A stretch of 9,726 bases of DNA from Spirochaetales bacterium. Its GTDB lineage: Bacteria; Spirochaetota; Spirochaetia; SPDA01. Below the pieces are notes generated by a model that was not told the origin of the DNA, did no database searches, and saw nothing but the letters and a program-made list of their open reading frames with translations. Positions 1 to 8,074 of the stretch are shown one piece after another. The DNA lies in assembly GCA_004525155.1 (NCBI GenBank), contig SPDA01000039.1, positions 1-9,726 on the forward strand. The letters are read 5' to 3'. Every line of letters starts with the position of its first letter. The first letter of the stretch is position 1. A program made the position numbers and the translations under genes.

Positions 1-249
1 GACGTCAAGGCCCGGTGTACCGGTTTTTTGAACCAGCTCGGAGAGAGTATTCCTGCCTATCAGGAGATCATAGCTGCCGGCTGCCTTTTTATCCGCGCCG
101 ATCCCGCTGGAAAGGTTTCCCTGAGGATCAAAATCAATAAGCAGGACTTTTTTACCCTTTTCCGCGATGTAGGCGCCGAGGTTGATAGCGGTGGTGGTTT
201 TTCCCACTCCTCCTTTCTGATTGGCAAAAGCGATGATTTTTCCGGACAT
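1..249 (-). CDS. parA: ParA/Soj chromosome-partitioning ATPase, N-terminal part (cut by window edge)
   Basis: This is the first 83 codons of a ParA-family ATPase, read leftward and running off the left edge with no stop. ParA binds DNA non-specifically with ATP and moves ParB-parS complexes, so it segregates newly copied origins. The deviant Walker A motif KGGVGKTTT is at residues 12-20, with the family's signature lysine at 12. The Walker A' stretch [10 protein letters not shown] is at about 36-45. I chose the ATG at 249 because its product begins right before the Walker A strand, as in family members. An in-frame ATG at 261 would overlap a perfect -10 hexamer. No Shine-Dalgarno sequence precedes 249, and the promoter suggests a leaderless message. 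parB is expected just outside the window. The perfect parS at 1759-1774 supports a chromosomal ParABS role rather than a plasmid or MinD-like ATPase. Confidence 0.93.
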   Translation of the reverse strand, partial: MSGKIIAFANQKGGVGKTTTAINLGAYIAEKGKKVLLIDFDPQGNLSSGIGADKKAAGSYDLLIGRNTLSELVQKTGTPGLDV

Positions 250-259
250 AGCGAAAAGC

Positions 260-288
260 ATTATATGTATTAATCATTTTTTTTACAA
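260..288 (-). promoter_or_regulatory. Candidate parA promoter (leaderless transcript)
   Basis: On the minus strand a perfect TATAAT (-10, 265-260) lies 17 bp from TTGTAA (-35, 288-283, 4 of 6 consensus). The predicted transcription start near 253 is only about 4 nt before the parA ATG at 249, and there is no ribosome binding site. This is a motif match only. Confidence 0.45.
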
Positions 289-317
289 TTGACTCTAACT
301 GACTATTGTTGTAATTT
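289..317 (+). promoter_or_regulatory. Weak candidate promoter for the NifU-like gene
   Basis: TTGACT (289-294, 5 of 6 matches to the -35 consensus) is followed 17 bp later by TAATTT (312-317, a poor -10). It abuts the -35 of the divergent parA promoter, so the two polymerases would bind back to back. Other AT-rich hexamers (TATTAT 324-329) lack a spaced -35. Confidence 0.25.
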
Positions 318-351
318 TTACCATATTATTCGCATATATGAGGAGTTTCAT

Positions 352-579
352 ATGTTGTTACAGGAAAAAGTCGAAAACGCAATCGAGGAAGTACGTCCAT
401 CCCTCCAGGCGGATGGCGGTGACATACAGTTCATCTCTGTTTCTGAAGAAGGAGAGGTTACAGTCAAGTTAACCGGTGCCTGCCACGGATGTCCCATGGC
501 GCAATTAACGCTTAAAGAAGGGGTGGAGAAATATATCAAGAAAATTGTTCCCGAAGTAACCAGTGTCATATCTCAGTAA
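352..579 (+). CDS. NifU C-terminal-domain Fe-S scaffold/carrier protein
   Basis: A 75-residue protein made of a single NifU C-terminal (Nfu-type) domain. These proteins hold a [4Fe-4S] cluster between subunits and pass it to apo-proteins in the cytoplasm. The conserved RPSLQADGGDI segment is at residues 15-25, and the cluster-binding CHGC (Cys44, Cys47) sits in TGACHGCPMAQ. The length is typical of stand-alone Nfu domains. The start is set by a strong AGGAG (341-345) six nucleotides before the ATG at 352. An upstream in-frame ATG at 289 would add 21 unrelated residues and has no such site. The gene is divergent from parA and upstream of adenosine deaminase, with an 81-bp gap before the next frame. 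Its specific client enzyme cannot be inferred from context. Confidence 0.92.
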   Translation: MLLQEKVENAIEEVRPSLQADGGDIQFISVSEEGEVTVKLTGACHGCPMAQLTLKEGVEKYIKKIVPEVTSVISQ

Positions 580-600
580 CTTATTTCTGCAAAAAAATAA

Positions 601-626
601 AACAGTTAATTTTTTAATCTAACTGT
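601..626. repeat. Short AT-rich inverted repeat after the NifU-like gene
   Basis: ACAGTTA (602-608) pairs with TAACTGT (620-626) across an 11-nt loop. On the plus strand no T-run follows, so it is a poor terminator for the NifU-like gene. On the minus strand the hairpin is followed by a T-rich tract, which would suit a weak terminator for antisense transcription. The stem has only two G-C pairs. Confidence 0.25.
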
Positions 627-636
627 CCGTTATTAA

Positions 637-642
637 TATAAT
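637..642 (+). promoter_or_regulatory. Candidate -10 element of an add promoter
   Basis: A perfect TATAAT (637-642) upstream of adenosine deaminase; TATACT at 646-651 is an alternative. The -35 region (TTAATC at 614-619, 17-bp spacing) is weak. A start near 649 would leave about 48 nt before the ATT at 697, which has a ribosome binding site, but only about 12 nt before the TTG at 661. Confidence 0.3.
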
Positions 643-660
643 GACTATACTATATACATT

Positions 661-1743
661 TTGCAGAAGAAATGTATATTAACTGGGAGAATTCATATTA
701 CAGCTGGATCCTTTCGCGACATTCTAATCGCCATCCCCAAAACAGAGATTCACAGTCATCTTGAAGGGATGGCGAGTGTTGATACCATATGGAACCTGAT
801 TAAAAAGCACAAACTTTCTTTTCCTGATATCAGCAAGAAAAGCGATGTAAGAAGCAAATTCCATATCTCAAGCCTTGAAGAATTCATTGACCTGTTCATC
901 AATGTCATTCAGAACTGCTTTAAAACGATAGCGGACCTGGAAATGCTGCTGGATGACGCGCGGGATTATCTTCTGCGGAATAACATCGTCTATTCTGAGA
1001 TTTTCTTCGCTCCCACTAAATTCATTTTCAATGGTTTCGATTTCAAGGAAATGATAGCGGTCCTGGACCAGGCCAGCGTTTCTTTTAAAAAAAAGAATAA
1101 CATTCTCGTCCGGTTTTTAATTGATGTTTCAAGAACAAATGGTTCTGAAAACGCCATGAACAACCTCAACCTTACCCTCAAATATAAAACCGACAGTATT
1201 ATCGGCATCGGACTCGGGGGTTCGGAAGAAAAAGGTCCAGCGAAGGATTATGCCAAGGTTTTTCAAAAAGCAAAAAAATCCGGGCTTCTTGTAGTGGCTC
1301 ACGCGGGTGAAGTTATCGGACCGGAATCCGTCTGGGACGCAATAAAACTCTTAAAAGCACAGAGAATCGGCCATGGAATCAGCTCCATGTTTGATGAAAG
1401 TCTCATGGACTATCTCAGGGACCAGCGAATTCCTCTGGAAATTTGTCCGACAAGCAATATTTTTACCAGAAAATACGTAACCAGAATCGAGCAGCATCCA
1501 ATCCGCCTATTCTTCGATAGAGGTATTCTGGTTACGGTTAATACGGATGACCCGACTATCTTCGGTGTGGATTTGGTCGATGAATACTATACGCTGTATA
1601 AAAATAATATTTTTACCTTCGATGAAATTCTTCAGCTGCTAAAAAACAATATTGATGCCACTTTTCTGCCTGATAATGAAAAAAAGAAGCTTATGACAAG
1701 GGTGGAAAAGGTCCTGCAGGCAGCGCCTGTTTCAGCAACCTGA
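661..1743 (+). CDS. add: Adenosine deaminase
   Basis: Zn-dependent deaminase converting adenosine (and deoxyadenosine) to inosine in purine salvage; cytoplasmic. Counted from 661 (360 codons), the metal and catalytic motifs are all present: PKTEIHSHLEG with His31 and His33, AHAGE with His214 and Glu217, RIGHG with His238, CPTSN at 262-266, and NTDDP with Asp296/Asp297. The length fits the family. The true start is unclear. The frame opens at TTG 661 with no ribosome binding site. A better site, GGGAGA (685-690), lies six bases before an in-frame ATT at 697, giving 348 residues that begin about 18 residues before the first metal histidine. No ATG or GTG is available in frame before the conserved core. 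The gene ends seven bases before the parS-terminator hairpin. An adenine deaminase or related amidohydrolase is less likely given the complete ADA signature. Confidence 0.93.
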   Translation: MQKKCILTGRIHITAGSFRDILIAIPKTEIHSHLEGMASVDTIWNLIKKHKLSFPDISKKSDVRSKFHISSLEEFIDLFINVIQNCFKTIADLEMLLDDARDYLLRNNIVYSEIFFAPTKFIFNGFDFKEMIAVLDQASVSFKKKNNILVRFLIDVSRTNGSENAMNNLNLTLKYKTDSIIGIGLGGSEEKGPAKDYAKVFQKAKKSGLLVVAHAGEVIGPESVWDAIKLLKAQRIGHGISSMFDESLMDYLRDQRIPLEICPTSNIFTRKYVTRIEQHPIRLFFDRGILVTVNTDDPTIFGVDLVDEYYTLYKNNIFTFDEILQLLKNNIDATFLPDNEKKKLMTRVEKVLQAAPVSAT

Positions 1744-1749
1744 AGGCGG

Positions 1750-1789
1750 AACGCCGGATGTTTCACGTGAAACACCCGGCGTTTTTTTT
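1750..1789 (+). terminator. Rho-independent terminator of add, with parS in its stem
   Basis: A long near-perfect hairpin is centred between 1766 and 1767. A lower stem of AACGCCGG (1750-1757) pairs with CCGGCGTT (1776-1783). One A/C mismatch (1758/1775) follows, then an upper stem formed by the two parS halves (1759-1766 with 1767-1774). Eight T residues follow (1782-1789). It begins seven bases after the add stop. The convergent gyrA stop codon (1788-1790) overlaps the T-run. On the minus strand only TT follows the hairpin, so it should terminate gyrA transcripts less well. Confidence 0.85.
1759..1774. promoter_or_regulatory. parS: parS centromere site (ParB binding)
   Basis: TGTTTCACGTGAAACA is an exact match to the canonical 16-bp bacterial parS palindrome. 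ParB loads here and spreads, giving the partition complex that ParA moves. It lies in the add-gyrA intergenic gap, about 6 kb from the dnaA-dnaN gap and 1.5 kb from parA. That origin-proximal placement is typical of chromosomal parS. It is the only perfect copy I find in the window. Confidence 0.95.
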
Positions 1790-4220
1790 ATTCCTCTTCC
1801 GGAATAACTCTGGCAGTTCCCACAAGAAAATCCGGTTTTTGAATGTTAACGATGCATACCCCCCTTGCGGAGGTTCCCTGTTCCGGAATCTGTTCTGCGC
1901 TCAAGCGGATAGTGTTGCCCTGGGAGGTAATACAGACTATATCGTCCATTTCCTTCACCGATAAAGCCCCGATAATCTCTCCCGTTTTTTCCAGCACCGG
2001 ATAAGCCCGCTGGCCCATCGTTCCCCGGCTGTGGATAAGGAAATTGTCATACCCTAACCGTTTCCCGAAACCGCTTTCGGTAATAATTACCATCGCTTCT
2101 TCCGGCGTTACACAGAGGGCGGCCGTCAGCTCATCGTTGTTCCGAATATTGAGCCCCCGGACTCCCTGGGAAGACCTTCCCGAAGGACGTACATCGCTTT
2201 CATGGAACCTGAGCGCCCTTCCCTTCCGCGTCAGAAGCACTACCTCGTTCTCACCGGACGTAAGCATGGCCCTGATAAGCTTGTCGCCGGGAGTAAGCCG
2301 TATGGCGATGATGCCGTGGGTTCTGGCGTTGACAAAAGCGGAAGTAGTAACCTTTTTAACGATGCCTGCGCGGGTGGCCATGAAGATGAAACTGTCCTCA
2401 TTAAAGGCTTTAAGAGACACAATTGCGGTAATATCCTCGTTCTGGGAAATGGCGAGAAGGGTTTTTATACTCTGACCCCGGGCTATTCTCGAGGCTTCCG
2501 GAATCTCGTGCACCTTGATCCAGTAGGCTTTTCCTTCGCTGGTAATGAAGAGAATATAGTCGTGGGTGGAGGCCACAAAGATATGCTCGAGAAAATCCTC
2601 ATTCTTTAGAGTTGCGGAAGCGCTTCCTTTTCCGCCTCTGCCCTGGATTCTATAGGAAGACACGGCTATACGCTTAATGAATCCCTTGTTCGAAATAAGC
2701 ACCACCATATCCTCTTTCTGGATAAGGTCTTCGATGTTGAACTCTTCGATTTCACCCCGGACAATTTCCGTCCTTCGTTCATCCCCGTATTTGGTAATGA
2801 GTTCTTTAGTTTCGTCGGTAATGACGTGATAAATCTTATCTTCATGGGCAAGGAGATCTTTAAGATGGGCAATAAGCTTTCTGACTTCTTCCAATTCATC
2901 CACGATTTTACGTGTTTCAAGGGAAGTAAGCCGCTGCAGCCGCATATCGAGAATTGCCTGCGCCTGTTTTTCCGAAAGCTTGAACCTTTCCATGAGGCCT
3001 TCCCTCGCAATATCCGCATTACCGGATTGCTTGATTATCCGGATTACCTCATCGATATTGTCGAGGGCTATTTTCAGCCCTTCGAGGATATGGGCCCTGT
3101 CTTCAGCCTTTTTAAGGTCGAACTGGGCACGCCTGACAACGACTATTTTTCTGTGCTCCACAAAGTAATGGATAAGTTGCTTGAGCGTGAGTGTCTGGGG
3201 CCTGCCGTCCACAAGGGCAAGGTTGATGACACTGAAATTCTGCTGCAGGGGCGTCAGGGAAAAGAGCTGATTTAAGATTACTTTGGGTACAACGCCTTTT
3301 TTCAGCTCGATGACGATCCTCATGCCGTCCCTGTCGGATTCATCCCTCAGGTCCTGGATACCGTCGATCCGCTTGTCCCGTACGAGTTCCGCTATTTTAA
3401 CGACCAGGGAGGCCTTGTTAACCTGGTAGGGAATTTCAGTAATGATAATGGTTTCTTTACCGGACTTTCCTGTTTCCAGGGTGCATCTGCCCCGGACCGT
3501 TATTTTACCTTTGCCTGTAGTGTAGGCGTCCCTTAAGCCCTTGGTGCCGAAAATTATGCCGCCTGTGGGAAAATCGGGGCCGGTCACATATTTAATGAGT
3601 TCCGTTACGCTTATTTCCGGATTTTCGATAAAAGCGATGATGGCTTCACAGACTTCCTTGAGGTTGTGAGGAGGCATGTTGGTCGCCATGCCGACGGCTA
3701 TTCCGCTGGCCCCGTTAATCAGAAGATAGGGAACGGCGGAGGGAAGTATTTTAGGTTCTTCCATGGAGTCATCATAATTGAGCCCGAATTCTACCGTGTC
3801 CTTTTTTATGTCCCTGAGTATTTCCTCGGAGATACGCTCCATTTTCGCTTCGGTATACCGCATGGCTGCGGGAGGATCACCGTCAACGCTTCCAAAATTT
3901 CCCTGTCCCCGGACAACAGGATACCGCATGGAAAAAGGCTGGGCGAGGCGGACCAGGGCGTCATAAATGGAAATATCCCCGTGAGGGTGATACTTACCCA
4001 GGACATCGCCTACGATGCGTCCGCACTTCTTGTAAGACTGATCATACCGGAGACCCATCTCGTTCATTGCATAGAGTATCCGTCTGTGAACGGGTTTCAA
4101 ACCGTCCCGCACATCCGGCAGTGCCCGGCTTACAATAACCGACATGGCATAGTTGAGATAGGATTCTTTTACTTCGTCTTCTATGGCGATAGGAATGATT
4201 TTACCGATTTGTTCTTCCAC
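1788..4220 (-). CDS. gyrA: DNA gyrase subunit A
   Basis: Breakage-reunion subunit of gyrase (A2B2), which introduces negative supercoils ahead of replication forks. The 810-residue product has the winged-helix/tower N-terminal half: [24 protein letters not shown] at 24-47, the quinolone-determining region [19 protein letters not shown] at 76-94, and catalytic Tyr122 in AAMRYTEA. The C-terminal half is a beta-pinwheel with the GyrA-box QGRGGKG near 526-532, which supports gyrase rather than topoisomerase IV. Residue 83 (E. coli numbering coincides) is Ile rather than Ser, while Asp87 is kept. The protein ends in EEE without a long acidic tail. The start codon is GTG at 4220, 15 bp after the gyrB stop, with only a weak AGGA about 12 nt upstream, so translation is probably coupled to gyrB. 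Confidence 0.97.
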   Translation of the reverse strand: MEEQIGKIIPIAIEDEVKESYLNYAMSVIVSRALPDVRDGLKPVHRRILYAMNEMGLRYDQSYKKCGRIVGDVLGKYHPHGDISIYDALVRLAQPFSMRYPVVRGQGNFGSVDGDPPAAMRYTEAKMERISEEILRDIKKDTVEFGLNYDDSMEEPKILPSAVPYLLINGASGIAVGMATNMPPHNLKEVCEAIIAFIENPEISVTELIKYVTGPDFPTGGIIFGTKGLRDAYTTGKGKITVRGRCTLETGKSGKETIIITEIPYQVNKASLVVKIAELVRDKRIDGIQDLRDESDRDGMRIVIELKKGVVPKVILNQLFSLTPLQQNFSVINLALVDGRPQTLTLKQLIHYFVEHRKIVVVRRAQFDLKKAEDRAHILEGLKIALDNIDEVIRIIKQSGNADIAREGLMERFKLSEKQAQAILDMRLQRLTSLETRKIVDELEEVRKLIAHLKDLLAHEDKIYHVITDETKELITKYGDERRTEIVRGEIEEFNIEDLIQKEDMVVLISNKGFIKRIAVSSYRIQGRGGKGSASATLKNEDFLEHIFVASTHDYILFITSEGKAYWIKVHEIPEASRIARGQSIKTLLAISQNEDITAIVSLKAFNEDSFIFMATRAGIVKKVTTSAFVNARTHGIIAIRLTPGDKLIRAMLTSGENEVVLLTRKGRALRFHESDVRPSGRSSQGVRGLNIRNNDELTAALCVTPEEAMVIITESGFGKRLGYDNFLIHSRGTMGQRAYPVLEKTGEIIGALSVKEMDDIVCITSQGNTIRLSAEQIPEQGTSARGVCIVNIQKPDFLVGTARVIPEEE

Positions 4221-4235
4221 GTGAGAAACTTATCC

Positions 4236-6259
<2,024 letters not shown>

Positions 6260-6287
6260 ACATTCGCGTCACCTCTTGTTAATATCT

Positions 6288-6296
6288 TGTGGATAA
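6288..6296 (-). promoter_or_regulatory. Consensus DnaA box
   Basis: TGTGGATAA, the reverse complement of the exact DnaA box TTATCCACA. It sits between gyrB and dnaA, next to the AT-rich tract, where an initiator-binding site is expected. Confidence 0.8.
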
Positions 6297-6409
6297 ACTA
6301 AACGGCAGGCGATTAAATATTATTAAAAACATAGCATAAATCCGTTTTTATATATTATCTAATTTTAATATAAAATAATTTCATAATATATAATATTTTA
6401 TATTATTTT

Positions 6410-6439
6410 TTGATAAAATTGCGATTATTTACCTATTCT
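6410..6439 (+). promoter_or_regulatory. Candidate dnaA promoter
   Basis: TTGATA (6410-6415, 5 of 6) and TATTCT (6434-6439, 4 of 6) are separated by 18 bp. A start near 6446 would place the DnaA-box-like sites and the inverted repeat at 6462-6488 within the message leader, which would allow DnaA autoregulation. Other AT-rich hexamers could also serve. Confidence 0.35.
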
Positions 6440-6461
6440 GATTGAATTAATTTCGGTTATA

Positions 6462-6488
6462 AACTTGTTGATAAACTGTGAACAAGTT
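6462..6488. promoter_or_regulatory. Inverted repeat with two DnaA-box-like sites before dnaA
   Basis: AACTTGTT (6462-6469) and AACAAGTT (6481-6488) are perfect 8-bp inverted arms around 11 bases. Two minus-oriented DnaA-box variants lie 11 bp apart over the same bases: TGTTGATAA at 6466-6474 (8 of 9) and TGTGAACAA at 6477-6485 (7 of 9). The repeat lies 20 bp before the dnaA ATG, just upstream of its ribosome binding site. Confidence 0.5.
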
Positions 6489-6508
6489 GCTACTATCGAG
6501 GGGCGATT

Positions 6509-7885
6509 ATGAGTGAGGGAACCTGGGACTACAGTTCAATCTGGAAAGATACGCTAAAACAGCTGAAGTCGGAGATATCCCCTCATGAAATCTCCATGTG
6601 GCTTAACGATATACATTACCTTGATTCAAAAGAACATGAACTGCTTCTGTCGATATCATCCAATTTTCACAAATATCAGATCGAAACAAGATATTTAAAA
6701 CGGCTGGAAGGTATAATTCACGATCTTACCGGCAATACCATAACCCTGACATTTATCATTAATAAGGCAGATTCCGCCAGAAGGGATATGGAAGAGTTCC
6801 CTCAGCCGAAAAAAACCACGTTCGGGAGCGGACAAAAAAAGTACAGTCATTCCCAGCTTAATCCGGAATATTCCTTCGAAAATTTTATTATTGGAAAAAA
6901 CAATACCTTTGCAGCCAATGCTGCCATCGCCATCGCAAAGAACCCGGGAAAAGCCTACAATCCCTGCCTGATCTACGGCGGCGTGGGTCTCGGCAAGACC
7001 CATCTTGCTCAATCAATAGGAAATTACGCGGCTTCCAAACACGAAAACATGAACATTGTTTATATAACCGCGGAAACGTTCATCACCGAGTTTATCAACA
7101 GCATCCAGAGCAAAAGTACAAACCGGTTCAATAACAAATACCGTTCCGTGGACATCCTCCTCATCGATGATATTCACGATCTCCAGGGAAAGATAGAAAC
7201 CCAGGAGGAAGTTTTCCATACTTTCAATGCCCTCTACGAAAACAAGAAACAGCTGGTCTTTACCTGTGATCGCCCCGTCTCCGAACTGAAAAATCTTTCC
7301 GACCGCCTGAAAAACCGCTTCGAACGCGGCCTGAATGTCGATCTCCAGCCGCCTGATTATGAAACGAGATTCGCCATTCTCAAAAAGAAAATTGAAGCAA
7401 AATCCGTGGTAATACCAAACGAAGTAATAGAGCTGATTTGTACGAACATCACGTCCAATGTCCGGGACCTCGAATCCGCCCTGCTCAAGCTTATTGCCTA
7501 CTCGGAACTGGTAAATAAAACGATCAGCCTGGAAGTTGCCCAGCAGCAGCTACGGGACGTGTTTTCATCCCCCAAGCAGAGCAACATAAATATTGAGATG
7601 ATTCAGCGCGTAGTGGCGGAATATTTCAGCCTTTCCAGGAACGATCTCAAAGGCAAGAAAAGGACCAAGGCAATCGTGTTTCCCAGGCAGCTTGCCATGT
7701 ATATAACCAGGGAAATTACGGAGTATTCCACCACGGAGGTCGGCGACGATTTTGGGGGAAGGGATCATACTACAGTCATGCACGCATGCCAGAAAATAGA
7801 GAACAGGATGAAGACCGATCCGACCCTGGAACCCATCGTTCAGAATCTAATCCGCTTATTGAAGGAATATAGTACAAAGTCCTGA
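6509..7885 (+). CDS. dnaA: Chromosomal replication initiator DnaA
   Basis: Origin-binding AAA+ ATPase that melts oriC and helps load the helicase. The 458 residues show the four-domain plan. Domain I (about 1-85, WKDTLKQLKSEISPHEISMWL) handles self- and helicase contacts. A short polar linker (about 86-118) follows. The AAA+ domain has Walker A GGVGLGKT (157-164), Walker B ILLIDDIH (216-223) and the probable arginine finger Arg270 in SDRLKNRFERGL. Domain IV carries the DNA-binding signature DDFGGRDHTTVMHACQKIE (413-431). The FERGL in place of the common FGWGL is a lineage-type variant. The start ATG at 6509 has GAGGGG (6498-6503) five bases upstream. Linker domain II is short, and total length is near the family norm. 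It is first of a rightward dnaA-dnaN-recF run and divergent from gyrBA. DnaA-box variants in its leader suggest autoregulation. Confidence 0.98.
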   Translation: MSEGTWDYSSIWKDTLKQLKSEISPHEISMWLNDIHYLDSKEHELLLSISSNFHKYQIETRYLKRLEGIIHDLTGNTITLTFIINKADSARRDMEEFPQPKKTTFGSGQKKYSHSQLNPEYSFENFIIGKNNTFAANAAIAIAKNPGKAYNPCLIYGGVGLGKTHLAQSIGNYAASKHENMNIVYITAETFITEFINSIQSKSTNRFNNKYRSVDILLIDDIHDLQGKIETQEEVFHTFNALYENKKQLVFTCDRPVSELKNLSDRLKNRFERGLNVDLQPPDYETRFAILKKKIEAKSVVIPNEVIELICTNITSNVRDLESALLKLIAYSELVNKTISLEVAQQQLRDVFSSPKQSNINIEMIQRVVAEYFSLSRNDLKGKKRTKAIVFPRQLAMYITREITEYSTTEVGDDFGGRDHTTVMHACQKIENRMKTDPTLEPIVQNLIRLLKEYSTKS

Positions 7886-7940
7886 TAACCTGTGTACAAT
7901 AATGTATAGATCCGGACCGGATGTTAATATGTGCAGTTTC

Positions 7941-8011
7941 TGTGGAAAAGACCCTTAGGTTATCCCCCGAAAAATTGTATATTAAGAAAGGAACTATAAG
8001 GGTTTTCCACT
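7941..8011. promoter_or_regulatory. DnaA-box cluster arranged as an inverted repeat
   Basis: Three DnaA-box variants: TGTGGAAAA (7941-7949, reverse, 8 of 9), TTATCCCCC (7960-7968, forward, 7 of 9) and TTTTCCACT (8003-8011, forward, 7 of 9). The outer two are arms of an imperfect inverted repeat: GTGGAAAA-GA-CCCTTA (7942-7957) against TAAGGG-TTTTCCAC (7997-8010), 14 pairs with a 2-nt bulge and a 39-base spacer. The last box is 12 bp before the CTA run. Confidence 0.6.
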
Positions 8012-8023
8012 TATATGAGGTGC

Positions 8024-8063
8024 CTACTACTACAACTACTAGTATTAATTATATAGTTATAAT
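8024..8063 (+). promoter_or_regulatory. DnaA-trio-like repeat and AT-rich unwinding tract
   Basis: Six trinucleotides CTA CTA CTA CAA CTA CTA (8024-8041), then GTA TTA, read on the other strand as 3'-GAT repeats, the form of the DnaA-trio on which DnaA assembles on single strands. They follow a forward DnaA box (8003-8011) and a GC-richer patch, and lead into an AT-rich stretch (8043-8063) immediately before the dnaN ribosome binding site. Family knowledge supports the function; no test has been made here. Confidence 0.65.
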
Positions 8064-8074
8064 AGGAGTATAGA

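Larger units (their letters stand above)
7886..8074. other. oriC: dnaA-dnaN intergenic region, unwinding half of putative oriC
   Basis: A 189-bp gap without a gene. From left to right it holds a weak DnaA-box-like TGTGTACAA (7891-7899), a 13-bp palindrome (7910-7922), a DnaA-box cluster that also forms an inverted repeat (7941-8011), a GC-richer patch (8017-8024), a CTA-trinucleotide run (8024-8041), an A/T tract to 8063, and the dnaN ribosome binding site AGGAG (8064-8068). The order boxes, GC cluster, trio, AT tract matches the basal unwinding system described in Bacillus subtilis. I infer that this is where strands open. Confidence 0.7.

Noticed and set aside
28..273. 81-codon plus-strand frame at the left edge
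   Set aside because: Antisense to the parA start, whose minus-strand frame has intact Walker motifs.
1758..1964. Open frame beginning MFHVKH on the plus strand
   Set aside because: Its start lies in the parS-terminator hairpin and the rest is antisense to the end of gyrA; no ribosome binding site.
4213..4228. Second parS-like site centred on CACGTG at the gyrA start codon
   Set aside because: Only 12 of 16 bases match parS, and the CACGTG core comes from the gyrA GTG start and its preceding bases. Probably chance.
8058..8063. Perfect TATAAT as a dnaN promoter
   Set aside because: Transcripts would start after the dnaN ribosome binding site, and no spaced -35 is seen; better read as the end of the origin AT tract.
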